Positions 11,887-21,570 of a stretch of DNA of 64,000 nt are shown one piece after another; within the stretch, counting starts at the first letter, position 1; the number at the start of each line of letters is the position of its first letter. The notes under the pieces were generated by a model. It worked only from the letters and a program-made list of their open reading frames with translations, was not told the origin of the DNA and made no database searches. The DNA comes from CATQHW01 sp965243545 (lineage in GTDB: Bacteria > Spirochaetota > Spirochaetia > SZUA-6 > Bin103). Where the stretch lies: the NCBI GenBank assembly GCA_965243545.1, contig OZ251573.1, positions 2,480,001 through 2,544,000 on the forward strand, read 5' to 3'. The translations under genes were made by a program, and so were the position numbers.

Positions 11887-13281
11887 CTACTGCCGTATCC
11901 ATCGCGCCCCTCGGCCACGTCCCTCCACCGTCGCCAAGCCAAGGGCTCGCAGAATGCTCAGGTCGTCTCGTATCTGCCACCAGTTAGATGAATTACCCAC
12001 CCGTTGGACGATCTCCCCCAGGGCCAATCCCGTGCCTGATTCGGCCAGCAGGGTCAGTATCGCCCGCTGGCGCTCGGTCACCTCCCGCTCGACCCGCCGC
12101 GGCACGTACGTGCCGTGCCTGAAGCGCACCGTAACACCGCCGCCGGCGTCCTCGATCTCCGGCGCGGGCAGGCCGGCGCCGGTGGTCAGTTCCCGCATCT
12201 TGATCGTTCCACGTCCCCACTGCTCGATGATCCCCCGGAGGTAGAAGGCTTGCGCGATCAGCGGGTTCCAGGGCATCGACTCGTGGGGCTGGAACAACGC
12301 CTCCGCGGTGAACCCGAAGTGGAGGGGGCCTGAAGAAGTCACTTCCAGGCGGTCGTCGTAGATCGCCGCCCCCACCGACCCGCCGCCGATGGTGTAGTCG
12401 CGGTGGCAGATCGCGTTCGCCAGCGCCTCACGCAGAGCCGCCGGCGGATACAGCGGCTCGTCCACCCGTTGGAACCGGTCGGGCTCGACGCGGCCGGCGA
12501 TCGGCAGGTTCTCACGGAAGAAGCGCTCCGCGCTCCTCAGGAGAGAAAATGCGTGGCCGTGGAACTGCCGGTTGTCCAGAAAATCGTCGGTACGCGAAGT
12601 GCCATCGAACTTGGCGACCCGCAGCATGCACTGCGGATACTCGGCGCTCACCCGATCCGACCGGCCGAACAACACGACGGCGGCGCGCAGCAGCCGGTCA
12701 TCGTGGATCAGCCCGAATCCGCGCAGCAGTTCCGTCGTATCACGCGTTTCGGGCTCTTCCGCCCGCCCATGACGAATCGCCTCATCGAGCGTACGAACGA
12801 TCTCGGTCCGATCCAGATCATCGACCGTCCACTCCGGGACCGGTTCGTTTTCCCACCGGAACCGACCATGCAGGCGCTCCAGCAACACGCGGTCGTACTC
12901 ATCCCGCGACATGGCCCGGTTGGTACTGCCGACCCGGCGCCACGCCTGTCCCCGATGGCTGTAGGGTTGCTGTAGGCCAGCCGACGCCGTTACCACCAGG
13001 ACCTCCCGCCTCCCGTTCGCAGTGACCCGATCGATGGAAGGGAAAGCCGGCGGATCGACTTCGTTCAGCTCCGCGGTGAGCTTTTCAACGGTGTCTTCTC
13101 CCACTGCCTGGCCGATCACTCGTCCATCCGGCTCCACGCCGAACAGCACCCGGCCGCCGCGGTGATTCAACATGGCGCACACGGCCCTCATGCCGGTACG
13201 GCGCTCGCCGGTGGAGCGCTTCAACTCCAGGGTCTCCGACTCGCCGGCCGCGGCCAGCGTCTTGATCTCGGCCAGCGTCAT
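11887..13281 (-). CDS. AlbA_2 (Schlafen-like) DNA-binding / HATPase_c_4 protein
   Basis: The product is 464 residues. The N-terminus (ESETLELKRSTGE, then CAMLNHRGGRVLFGV) is the AlbA_2 domain found in RecG-like transcription regulators and Schlafen-related defence proteins. The middle part, with EALANAICHRDYTIGGG, matches the HATPase_c_4 ATP-binding module usually joined to it. The last ~70 residues look like a winged helix (RQRAILTLLAESG). The start ATG overlaps the stop of the DUF1998 helicase by four bases (ATGA), so the two are co-translated. The role may be regulation of the system or nucleic-acid sensing; this is inference. Confidence 0.8.
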   Translation of the reverse strand: MTLAEIKTLAAAGESETLELKRSTGERRTGMRAVCAMLNHRGGRVLFGVEPDGRVIGQAVGEDTVEKLTAELNEVDPPAFPSIDRVTANGRREVLVVTASAGLQQPYSHRGQAWRRVGSTNRAMSRDEYDRVLLERLHGRFRWENEPVPEWTVDDLDRTEIVRTLDEAIRHGRAEEPETRDTTELLRGFGLIHDDRLLRAAVVLFGRSDRVSAEYPQCMLRVAKFDGTSRTDDFLDNRQFHGHAFSLLRSAERFFRENLPIAGRVEPDRFQRVDEPLYPPAALREALANAICHRDYTIGGGSVGAAIYDDRLEVTSSGPLHFGFTAEALFQPHESMPWNPLIAQAFYLRGIIEQWGRGTIKMRELTTGAGLPAPEIEDAGGGVTVRFRHGTYVPRRVEREVTERQRAILTLLAESGTGLALGEIVQRVGNSSNWWQIRDDLSILRALGLATVEGRGRGARWIRQ

Positions 13282-16200
13282 GTCCGGGGAGCTCCGAATA
13301 CGTCGGCATGGCGGCGAAAGGTGGCGTCCCAGTCGTCAGCGTGGTGAAAGCGAATCACGATGTAGCCTCGTTCCATCAGAGCCTGGGTGGCACCGTCATC
13401 TTCGCGTATCTGCGCCGCTTTGTCATGCGGCGGGCCGTCCACATAAATCGCCGCGTTGGCGTCGCGGTAGAAGAAGTCGGGTTGGGTGAAGTAGCCGGGA
13501 ATCTCGTACTGCGCGTCGCTCGGCAGCCGCACGCCGAGCGCGTCGGCGCGGTCGAGCCAGCGCCGTTCCAGTTGGCTGTCGCAACGCTCGCGCAGCGCGG
13601 CCATGCGCTCCGAGCGGGAGCCGGCGCCGCCGGCCGGCCGGCACTCGGAGCGCGCCAACTCCGCCAGCGTATCGCGGATCAGCGCGCGATCCAGCTCCTT
13701 GTGATCCGGCTGGTTGCCGTAGTCGAGCAGGCACTGGTAACACGCCCGGCCGCACCGGTCGGCGGCCTGGTCCGCAAGCGAATCGGGATCGTAGTGACAG
13801 ATTTCCAGCGCGCGGCGGGCGAGCGCCGGGAGGATCGACGCGTCTTCGGCAATCTGACGCAGTACTCCGGCGCCGCCCTCCGTAGCTTCGTAGAACAGGA
13901 TCTCACGGCGGTCGTCAGGCTCCGGCATCGCCTCGCAGGCGAGCTCACGCGGTTCGATCTGAAAGTGAAGTTGAACCGCCTGCTTGAAGGCGGCCTGCAG
14001 GCCGGCCATCTCCGCCTCGGAATGGGGCGCGTCGAACTTCATGACCAGCACGTTCTTGGTGTCGCTCACGAAGGGCACCACGCGCTCGGTCCGGCCGGTG
14101 GTAGCGGCATCGTCCCGGTCGCCAGTGTCGGCTTGGTTGCTCGACCAATAGCCGCGTTCCAGATCGAGGTTGAAGCCGCGCGGCTGGCTCTCGTCGTGGT
14201 TGGACCAGCCGAGATTGATGCGGTACAGGTCGGTGGCGTCTCCGTAGCTCAGCTTGAGCGCCCGTTCGCCGTCACAGTAGACCTCCGCGTCCTTGCGGTC
14301 GGTCCGGCCGTTGATCTCCGGGAACCGGTAGGCCGTGCGAAGCCGGTAGCCGAACCGCTGCCGTTCCTCCTCGTCGCAGGTGATCCGTTGAGCGAGCTTC
14401 AGGCTCACGTTCTGCATACGGACCAGGCCGTCGATGCGGGCCGGAGCATTGAGGGAGACGCCGCAACGATCACACACCTCGGTCAGGTTGGGCGCACCCG
14501 GCGCATAATGAGCGTAGCCGCACGCCGGGCACCGCTTCATGGTGTCGGTGGTGAGCTCCCTGCTCTCCTCTACGGAATCGGCGCCGAAGTCGAGATTGGC
14601 CTTGTACACGCGGTAGCGCGCGCCTTCGTGGTAGATCAGCGCCCGGGGGCCGAACTCCGAGACTGCCAGGAAGCGGGGACGCGAGATGTACTCATCGCGC
14701 CCGCGGCTCCCGCGCCGGCCCGGCACGTAGGCGGAGACCGGCAGCCGCGGAAAGTTGTAGCCGGGCAGAAATCCCTCGGTAGCGAAATAGCGGTAGGAAT
14801 AGAAGTCGCCCTCGTAGACGCCCTCGGCTTCCGTAAGCAGCCGTATCTGGCTCTCGGCCTGCGCCCGCAGCCGGCGCGAGTGGTTGCGTTCCGCCTCTGA
14901 ACGGGAGTGGTCGCCGATGATCTCGTGGTGGAGCTTGCGCTGACGGACCGCCACGCGGTAGAGGGCGCGCCAGCGATCGCACGCCGCGTCGAAGTCGCGC
15001 TCCATCTGACCGAGCACGTCCGTAACCCAGTCGGCATGGAACCAGGCCGCCCGCGCCAATTGGCCGTGCAACTCGGCCATCACGAGCTCGGCGCGTTGCC
15101 GCGCCGCATCCCGCCGATACGGATTGCGCAGTTCCTCCCTGATCGCGTCCAGGACCGGCAGCGGCAGCCTGCCTTCATCCGAGGCAAGGTCGAGGACCTG
15201 CGCCAACGTTTTCCCCATGTCCGGTTTCGCAGCTTCCATCCAGATCGCGTGGACGTGCGAGCGAACCAGGTCGCGATTGAGGAGGTCGATGCGGGGCGGC
15301 GTCACCGTTCCGGCGACCATCCGGGCCGGCTCGCGGTAGAAGTACTGGTCGTGCGGGCTGCGGCCCGCGCAGTAGGTGAACACCAGCGCCGGTTGCCCGC
15401 TACGGCCGGCACGCCCGCTGCGCTGCGCGTAGTTGGCCGGCGTGGGAGGGACGTTGCGCAGGTTGACCAGGTTCAGCTGCCTGATGTCGACGCCGAGTTC
15501 CATCGTCGGGGAGCAGAACAGCAGCGGAAGCGTTCCGTCCCGGAACCGGTTCTCCCGTTCCTGGCGGTCGCCGGCCGCCACCTGGGCGGTGTGTTCCCGC
15601 GCCTCCAGTACGTACTTGAGGTCTACGAAGGTGCGGTAACACTCGACGAAGTACCGGTTGACTTCTTGCGGAATGGAGCCTTCGTCGAGCAACCTGATCA
15701 GGTCCGGCGGCCGATCCTCGCCGTTGCCGGGAAGCCAGCGCAGGGCGTCCGCGTTGAGCTGATAGCCGCAGTCGTCGGCACCGCCTCCGGCCCGTACGTG
15801 CTCGACGATTCCGTAACGCTGCAGCGCCAGGAACAGGAAGCGAACCATCTGGTCGGTCTGCTCGCGGGTCAGGCGTTGGTTCGGCAGGTGCTCTCCGAGC
15901 CGACGGCGCAGGTACTGCCCGTAAGCGCTGTACGAAGACACGAACAGACCGCGCTGTTCGCCTCTGCGCCGGGAGCGCGGCCAGGCAACGACCGAAGTGG
16001 TGAGCTCCCGCTCGTCCTCCAGGTACCAGGCGGTACCTTCCAGGAGACGCGGTTTCGTCTGCTCGACCAAGTCGTGCTGCTTGCCCGGATCGAGTACGTC
16101 GACCTTTACGGCAAGCTGCCGGCGCAACAGATCGAGCAGGGTACGGACCAACTCCTCGCGCAAACCTGCCGGCGCCGCGCGGAGCGTCTCAGGGACCGCG

Positions 16201-18524
16201 TGCTCGGCAAACCCGGTCTCCCACAACCCGATCTCGCCGAGCAGCCCGTCTGCGCCGCTGAGCCCCTCGTAGTCGAACCGGAGCAGACCGCAATCCTCCA
16301 GGTTGGGAGCGGTGACGCGCCAGCCGCGTTCCAGGTCGCGGTACAGGAGATATTCCAGCACCCGGCGCACGGCGTCCTCGGTGCGCTGGCGGGCGGGTCC
16401 GCGCACCTCGGGATCGGCGGCGTAGTCGTCGAACCGCAACGCCATCGCGTCCAGGACGTAACGCGACAAGTCGCCGTGCCGCAGACCCGCCGCCGGCCCC
16501 TGCGCGCAGGCGCGGCACAGCGCGGAGCGCAGCAACGCCACCTGGACGAAGTCGTTGAAGTGACCGGCCTGCAGCGAGGCGTCCTGCCGGTTGTCGGTAA
16601 AGCTGAGCAGCTTGCGCGCCGCCGACTCCAGCTCCCGGCTGCCCTGCAGCTCGATGAGCGACCGCACCGCCAGAATCGTGGTGGCGGTGCTCCGGTTGTC
16701 GACGCCGAGGGTCGCCAGCTTGAACCGTTCCGACCGCTGGCTCCTGGCGTACGCGACTCCGCAGGACGGCTCCAGGCAGAACAGAAATCGGCGGCCGATC
16801 AGCGCGGCCGGGATGCCCTCCCCCTCCGGGACGATGCGGCCGTCCGCATGGACGAATACGGGCTCCGGCACGTCGCCGCGGGCGTCGGGGCGCACCCGTT
16901 CTCCGCCGCGGGCCGTCGTTTCCTTGAGCGAATCCGGCAGCCGTTCGAGAAGCTCAGGACTGCCGTCACGCGGCCAGGGCGACTCCTCGGAGAGATACAG
17001 GTATCCGTTCGCGTCGCCGGCGTCGCCGGGCCGACTGTCGTCTTCGCGCGCAATCAGCGTCCGCCCGTGATCGTCCGTGGCCACCCGCACGCGGTAGTAG
17101 GCGGTCCCGCAGTGCCGGCAGAAGACCAGCGGATACAGCGGCTTGTGCGGCTCACCCGGCTTCGCCGCCTGCTTGGACATCTCCAGGTGGCGGCTCCGCT
17201 CGGCCTCCAGCGACGCCCACACGGTGTCGCCGCGGGTCAGGAACTGGTGCAGGCGGAAGGCGAAGATCGGGAACCGGCTCGTGGAGTCCTTGCGTAGCGT
17301 CGATCCCTTGAGCAGCCAGCGGCGCAGCACCGCCGCGCACTGCTCGCGTCCCGCGCCGGTGAGCCCGGCGAGTTCCGCCGCGGCGCTCGGCTGGCCGCCG
17401 GTGCCTGCGCCGTCAAGTCTGCGGGGGGACTGACGGATGAGCCCGCCGGCGGCCTCCGCTTCGCGTACGCCGAAGGTCGATTCGATCCATGAGGTGAGCG
17501 GGTGGCTCCGAAACAGCTCGTACTCCTCCGGCGGCGCCTCGCCGGCGGCCGCGGCGCGGAGCGTGGCGCGCACCGCCGGGACGTCGGAATCGACTTCCGG
17601 CGTCGCCCGCTGCAGCGTTTCGCCGATCACCTGCTGCGGCGTGAACTCCACTCCGAACAGGAGCTGCGCCACCTCGGCGACGGCGCGCCGCTGCTCGTCG
17701 GCCGCGCCGTCGTTGGCCATGGTGGCGGAGGCGCCGACGCAGATCACGTCGTTGCCGACGGCGTGGCGGCAGCGGCGGATCAGCATCGCCACGTCGGCCC
17801 CCTGGCGGCCGCGGTAGGTGTGCAGCTCGTCGAACACCAGGAAGCGCAGCCCGTGCGCGGCCTTCACCAGTTGCCGGTCCTCGACGCGGGTGAGCATCAG
17901 CTCCAGCATCAGGTAGTTGGTCAGGAGCACGTCCGGCGGGTTGCTGCGCAGGGCTTCCCGCGCTTCGCGTCCTTCCTGTCCCGTGTACCGGGCGAACCGC
18001 ACCGGCGCCTGACCCGGCGGATAGGCCGCGTCGATGAACTTGCCGAGCTCCTCGTGCTGGCTGTTGGCCAGCGCGTTCATGGGATAGACGATGATCGCCC
18101 GGATGCCGCGCCCGGAGCCGCGGCGCAGCACCCGGTCCACGATCGGCACGATGTAGCCCAGGCTCTTGCCGGAACCGGTGCCGGTGGTCAGGACGTAGGA
18201 CTGCTCGGCGTGCGCCGCCAGGATCGCCTCACGCTGGTGGCGGTGCAGCGGCAGCTGCGACCCGCGGCGGTCTGCGCTCGACTCGCGGATTCGGAAGATG
18301 CGCGAGCATTCGTCGTGCAGGACTCCCTGCTCGACCAGATCGTCGATCGTGCCGCCGGGACTGAACGCCGGGTTGAGTTGCAGCAGCGGCTCCGGCCAGA
18401 ACCCCTCGCCATCGAGGTGGGCGTCGACGAACGCCGCTATCCGCCGGTCCCTGATCTTGATGAAGCTGCGCGTGTAGCGCTGGTAGTCGTCGACCAAGCG
18501 CTGCCGCAGGCGGAAGACATCCAT
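13278..18524 (-). CDS. Giant DEAD/DEAH helicase with DUF1998-type zinc clusters (DrmA/DrmB-like)
   Basis: The product is 1,748 residues from ATG 18524 (MDVFRLRQRLVDDY). The helicase core has Walker A TTGTGSGKS, Walker B DELH (VFDELHTYRGRQGADV) and motif VI QRSGRAGRSGQ. Zinc-type clusters are FCRHCGTAYY, CPACGYAHY with CDRCG, and a C-terminal CGRACYQCLLDYGNQ, the signature of DUF1998/MrfA-like helicases. In DISARM, DrmA (helicase) and DrmB (DUF1998) are separate; here one chain has both features. The last ~110 residues (PDFFYRDANAAIYVDGPPHD ... GYIVIRF) look like a DUF559/Vsr-like endonuclease fold; the catalytic reading is tentative. It heads the operon with the AlbA_2 gene. Confidence 0.8.
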   Translation of the reverse strand: MDVFRLRQRLVDDYQRYTRSFIKIRDRRIAAFVDAHLDGEGFWPEPLLQLNPAFSPGGTIDDLVEQGVLHDECSRIFRIRESSADRRGSQLPLHRHQREAILAAHAEQSYVLTTGTGSGKSLGYIVPIVDRVLRRGSGRGIRAIIVYPMNALANSQHEELGKFIDAAYPPGQAPVRFARYTGQEGREAREALRSNPPDVLLTNYLMLELMLTRVEDRQLVKAAHGLRFLVFDELHTYRGRQGADVAMLIRRCRHAVGNDVICVGASATMANDGAADEQRRAVAEVAQLLFGVEFTPQQVIGETLQRATPEVDSDVPAVRATLRAAAAGEAPPEEYELFRSHPLTSWIESTFGVREAEAAGGLIRQSPRRLDGAGTGGQPSAAAELAGLTGAGREQCAAVLRRWLLKGSTLRKDSTSRFPIFAFRLHQFLTRGDTVWASLEAERSRHLEMSKQAAKPGEPHKPLYPLVFCRHCGTAYYRVRVATDDHGRTLIAREDDSRPGDAGDANGYLYLSEESPWPRDGSPELLERLPDSLKETTARGGERVRPDARGDVPEPVFVHADGRIVPEGEGIPAALIGRRFLFCLEPSCGVAYARSQRSERFKLATLGVDNRSTATTILAVRSLIELQGSRELESAARKLLSFTDNRQDASLQAGHFNDFVQVALLRSALCRACAQGPAAGLRHGDLSRYVLDAMALRFDDYAADPEVRGPARQRTEDAVRRVLEYLLYRDLERGWRVTAPNLEDCGLLRFDYEGLSGADGLLGEIGLWETGFAEHAVPETLRAAPAGLREELVRTLLDLLRRQLAVKVDVLDPGKQHDLVEQTKPRLLEGTAWYLEDERELTTSVVAWPRSRRRGEQRGLFVSSYSAYGQYLRRRLGEHLPNQRLTREQTDQMVRFLFLALQRYGIVEHVRAGGGADDCGYQLNADALRWLPGNGEDRPPDLIRLLDEGSIPQEVNRYFVECYRTFVDLKYVLEAREHTAQVAAGDRQERENRFRDGTLPLLFCSPTMELGVDIRQLNLVNLRNVPPTPANYAQRSGRAGRSGQPALVFTYCAGRSPHDQYFYREPARMVAGTVTPPRIDLLNRDLVRSHVHAIWMEAAKPDMGKTLAQVLDLASDEGRLPLPVLDAIREELRNPYRRDAARQRAELVMAELHGQLARAAWFHADWVTDVLGQMERDFDAACDRWRALYRVAVRQRKLHHEIIGDHSRSEAERNHSRRLRAQAESQIRLLTEAEGVYEGDFYSYRYFATEGFLPGYNFPRLPVSAYVPGRRGSRGRDEYISRPRFLAVSEFGPRALIYHEGARYRVYKANLDFGADSVEESRELTTDTMKRCPACGYAHYAPGAPNLTEVCDRCGVSLNAPARIDGLVRMQNVSLKLAQRITCDEEERQRFGYRLRTAYRFPEINGRTDRKDAEVYCDGERALKLSYGDATDLYRINLGWSNHDESQPRGFNLDLERGYWSSNQADTGDRDDAATTGRTERVVPFVSDTKNVLVMKFDAPHSEAEMAGLQAAFKQAVQLHFQIEPRELACEAMPEPDDRREILFYEATEGGAGVLRQIAEDASILPALARRALEICHYDPDSLADQAADRCGRACYQCLLDYGNQPDHKELDRALIRDTLAELARSECRPAGGAGSRSERMAALRERCDSQLERRWLDRADALGVRLPSDAQYEIPGYFTQPDFFYRDANAAIYVDGPPHDKAAQIREDDGATQALMERGYIVIRFHHADDWDATFRRHADVFGAPRT

Positions 18525-18586
18525 ATCGCGTCCCTGTACGCGCGCCTGCGGGCCGGTTGCCGGCGCCGGCACGCGGCCGGCTTTGG

Positions 18587-19048
18587 TCAGACCGGGCCGG
18601 CGCTTCCGGGGCGGTCGGTCAGCTCCGGGAACTCGTAGGTGACCAGCCCGCCGTTGGAGACCTCCATGCGGACGCGCACGCCGTCGCAGAGCTGATCCAG
18701 GTACGCTTCGGTCTGCTCCAGCGTCATGCCGGTCTCCATCACGACCTGCGAGACCGTGACCCGCCCGCCGTTGCGGTGCGCCAGCCGGAACACGCGGCTG
18801 TCGAGCGACCGCCGGCCAAACGGGTTCTGCATGGCGAACGGCGAGCGCCGTTCGGCCGCCTCGACTTCATCCGCCGCGTAGCGATGGACGCCGCTGCCGC
18901 GCCCCCGCAGCCGGGGCCGGTCTTCTTCTTCCGTTTCGTCCTGGATGCGGCGAAAGATCGTCGTGCCGATCCGCAGGAAGGCGTACATCAGCACCACCGG
19001 CAGCAGCAGTGAGAGAAAGCCGAACGGTCCCCAGCCGAAGAACAACAT
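18587..19048 (-). CDS. Small membrane protein with winged-helix-like C-terminus, unknown function
   Basis: The product is 153 residues from ATG 19048; a longer frame exists but lacks a better start. Residues ~1-35 form one hydrophobic membrane segment (FGFLSLLLPVVLMYAFLRIG). A charged linker follows, then a C-terminal part (FRLAHRNGGRVTVSQVVMETGMTLEQTEAYLDQL) that reads like a winged helix-turn-helix. I do not recognise a named family. It lies 62 bases upstream of the DUF1998 helicase on the same strand but has the composition of the core genome, so it may mark the island edge. Confidence 0.65.
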   Translation of the reverse strand: MLFFGWGPFGFLSLLLPVVLMYAFLRIGTTIFRRIQDETEEEDRPRLRGRGSGVHRYAADEVEAAERRSPFAMQNPFGRRSLDSRVFRLAHRNGGRVTVSQVVMETGMTLEQTEAYLDQLCDGVRVRMEVSNGGLVTYEFPELTDRPGSAGPV

Positions 19049-19144
19049 GGCCCCGTCACCAACATACCACACCGGTCAACCGCAATCAAACCGTCCCGCG
19101 CGGCGGCGCGCGCGGACCGGCGCATGGTCGGCTACCATACCGAA

Positions 19145-20356
19145 ATGATCTACCTGGACTGGGCGGCGACCGCGCCGCCGCTGCCGGAAGCGGTGCGCGC
19201 CGCCGCCGGCTGGCACGCCAACCCGTCGTCGCCGCACCCGCGCGGCCGGCAGGCGGCGGACGCGCTGGCCGCGGCGCGGGCGCGCTTGGCCGGCGCGCTC
19301 GGCGTCGACCCGGCGGAGATCGTCCTCACCTCCGGGGCGACCGAGTCCAACAACCTGATGCTGCAATCCGCGCTCACTCTGCTCCACCCCGAACGCGGGT
19401 TGCCGCGGCGCGACACGCTGGTGATCGGCGCCGTCGAGCACGACTCGATCGAAGGCGCGGCGGCGCTCCTGGCGCAGATCGGATTCCGCGTCCTCCGCGC
19501 GCCGGTAGACGGCGCCGGCGCGGTCGACGTCGAGCGCCTGAGCGCGCTGCTCGATGAGCGCACCTACCTGGTCTCGATCCAGACGGTCAACAATGAGACC
19601 GGCGTCATCCAGCCGGTCGCCGCGGCAGCCCAGGCGGTCGCCGGCGCGGCGCGGCGCTACGGCGCGCGGATGCTGTTCCATACCGACGCCGTGCAGGCGC
19701 TCGGCGCGGTCGAGCTGCCGCTCGGTCCGCACGTGCACGCCGCGTCGTTCAGCGCCCACAAGGCCGGCGGCCCGCGCGGCGTCGGCGCGCTCTGGGTGCG
19801 GACCGGCGCGCCGGTACGGTTCATGCAGGCCGGCGGCGCGCAGGAAGGGGGCCGGCGCGCCGGTACGGAACACGTGGCCGGCGCCGCCGGGTTCGCCGCC
19901 GCGGCGTGCGCCGCCACGCCGCCGGCCGAGCGGGCCGCCGCCGCGGCGCCGGTCATGGCCAAGCTGATCGACCGCCTGCGGGCGGTCCCGGAGGCGGCGA
20001 CGATTCCGGCCGGCCGCCAGCCGTACGACCCAAGGTTCTCGCCGTTCATCCTCAAGCTCACCGTGCCCGCGCTCCCGTCCGAGGTGACCGTCCGCCTGCT
20101 CGGCGACCGCGGCTTTTGCGTGTCGCCGGGCTCCGCCTGCGCCACCCGCTCGCGGAAGCGGTTGCGGGTGCTGGAAGCGATGCGGGTCCCCGCCGAACAG
20201 GCCGCCGGGGCGCTGCGCGTGTCGATCGGGCCGGCCACCACCGCCGACGAGATCGATCGATTCGCTACGGCTCTGCAGACGGCCGTCCGGGACGCCGCCG
20301 GCCGGCTCGGCGTCCGGCCGGCGCCGGCGCCCGCGAGGGAGTTGGCGCGGACGTGA
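19145..20356 (+). CDS. Cysteine desulfurase, NifS/IscS-like
   Basis: The product is 403 residues starting MIYLDWAATAP. It is a PLP-dependent class V aminotransferase: TSGATESNN, the HTDAVQ segment, the lysine of SFSAHKAGGPRGVGAL (PLP Schiff base) and the active-site loop SPGSACATRSRKR with the catalytic cysteine. It removes sulfur from cysteine as a persulfide. The thiI start overlaps its stop (GTGA), so the pair very likely hands sulfur on for tRNA 4-thiouridine formation. Whether it also serves Fe-S assembly cannot be told from here. Confidence 0.92.
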   Translation: MIYLDWAATAPPLPEAVRAAAGWHANPSSPHPRGRQAADALAAARARLAGALGVDPAEIVLTSGATESNNLMLQSALTLLHPERGLPRRDTLVIGAVEHDSIEGAAALLAQIGFRVLRAPVDGAGAVDVERLSALLDERTYLVSIQTVNNETGVIQPVAAAAQAVAGAARRYGARMLFHTDAVQALGAVELPLGPHVHAASFSAHKAGGPRGVGALWVRTGAPVRFMQAGGAQEGGRRAGTEHVAGAAGFAAAACAATPPAERAAAAAPVMAKLIDRLRAVPEAATIPAGRQPYDPRFSPFILKLTVPALPSEVTVRLLGDRGFCVSPGSACATRSRKRLRVLEAMRVPAEQAAGALRVSIGPATTADEIDRFATALQTAVRDAAGRLGVRPAPAPARELART

Positions 20357-21570
20357 GCGCGGGCAGCCGGGCGTTCCTGGTCAAGTACGGCGAGATCTCG
20401 CTCAAGGGCGCCAACCGCCGGCAGTTCGAGGAACGGCTGATCGGCCAGATCCACCGCCAACTCACCGGCGTCCCGCACCGCGTGCGGCGCGTCTGGGGGC
20501 GGCTGTTCGTCGAAGACTACGCCGACTCGGCGGCGGTGGCGCGCGCCCTGGGCGACACGTTCGGGATCGTGTCCTACGCGGAGGCGGCGGTCGTCGCCCG
20601 CGACGCCGGCGCGCTGGACGCGGCCGCGGTGGCGCTGGCCGGCCGGTTGTCCGCCGCCGCGCCGTCCCCGACCTTCAAGGTCGACGCGCGCCGCAGCGAC
20701 AAGGGGTATCCGCTCACCTCCTATCAAATCGCCTGCCGCCTGGGCGACCTGATCCGCGCCGCGCAGCCGGCGCTCCGCGTCGACCTGAGCGACCCCGGCT
20801 TCGTCCTGTCGGTGGAGGTGCGCGACCGCATCTACCTGTACGGGCCGCCGTCGCCGGGCCGCGGCGGACTGCCGGTCGGGGCGTCCGCCCGCGGGCTGCT
20901 GCTGCTCTCCGGCGGGATCGACTCGCCGGTCGCCGGCTACCTGATGGGCAAACGCGGCATGCCGCTCGACCACGTCTACTTCCACTCCTGGCCGTACACG
21001 TCGGACGACGCGCTGGCCAAGGTGGAACGCCTGGCCCAGCTCCTGGCGCGCTACGTGCCGGACGCGCGCCTCTGCTCACTCTCCTTCACGGCGCTCCACG
21101 AACGCATCCGGCAGCGCGCCCGCAACCGGTTCGCCACCCTGCTCCTGCGCGCGTGCATGATGCGGGCGGCGGTCCGGGTCGCGCGGCGCACCGGCGCCGT
21201 GGCGCTGATCACCGGCGAGAGTCTGGGGCAGGTGGCCAGCCAGACCGGCGAGGCGATCGCCTTCACCGACTCCACCAGCGAGCTGCCGGTGCTGCGGCCG
21301 CTGATCGGCATGGACAAGGAGGAGATCGTGCGCACGGCGCGCGCCATCGGCACCTTCGAGACGTCGATCCTGCCGTATCCGGACTGCTGCACGCTGTTCG
21401 CGGCGAAACACCCGGTGCTGCGCCCGGACGGGGCGCAGATGCACGCCGCCCTGCGGGAACTGGAAGCCGACGACCTGATCGCCGCCGCCGTGGACGGCAG
21501 CGCGCCCGGCGCCGAACGCCTCGGTCCCGCGCCGGGGACCCCTCCGGGGCCTACCGCTTCGACCCCGTAG
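20353..21570 (+). CDS. thiI: tRNA 4-thiouridine synthetase ThiI (no rhodanese domain)
   Basis: The product is 405 residues from a GTG that overlaps the nifS stop. The N-terminal ferredoxin-like part (FLVKYGEISLKGANR) and THUMP domain precede the PP-loop ATP-binding motif LLLLSGGIDSPVAGYLM; GESLGQVASQT and the DCCTLF cysteines follow. It adenylates U8 of tRNA and inserts sulfur. The C-terminal rhodanese domain of the E. coli enzyme is absent, as in many bacteria that pair ThiI with a dedicated NifS. The 3' end overlaps the convergent fmdB-like gene by 20 bases. Confidence 0.93.
   Translation: MSAGSRAFLVKYGEISLKGANRRQFEERLIGQIHRQLTGVPHRVRRVWGRLFVEDYADSAAVARALGDTFGIVSYAEAAVVARDAGALDAAAVALAGRLSAAAPSPTFKVDARRSDKGYPLTSYQIACRLGDLIRAAQPALRVDLSDPGFVLSVEVRDRIYLYGPPSPGRGGLPVGASARGLLLLSGGIDSPVAGYLMGKRGMPLDHVYFHSWPYTSDDALAKVERLAQLLARYVPDARLCSLSFTALHERIRQRARNRFATLLLRACMMRAAVRVARRTGAVALITGESLGQVASQTGEAIAFTDSTSELPVLRPLIGMDKEEIVRTARAIGTFETSILPYPDCCTLFAAKHPVLRPDGAQMHAALRELEADDLIAAAVDGSAPGAERLGPAPGTPPGPTASTP

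Noticed and set aside
14907..17297. Long plus-strand frame (796 codons) opposite the DUF1998 helicase
   Set aside because: Antisense shadow; no domain, and the minus strand encodes a complete helicase.
8797..18524. Calling the region a complete classical DISARM system
   Set aside because: No PLD-type DrmC and no separate drmA and drmB; only a resemblance can be claimed.
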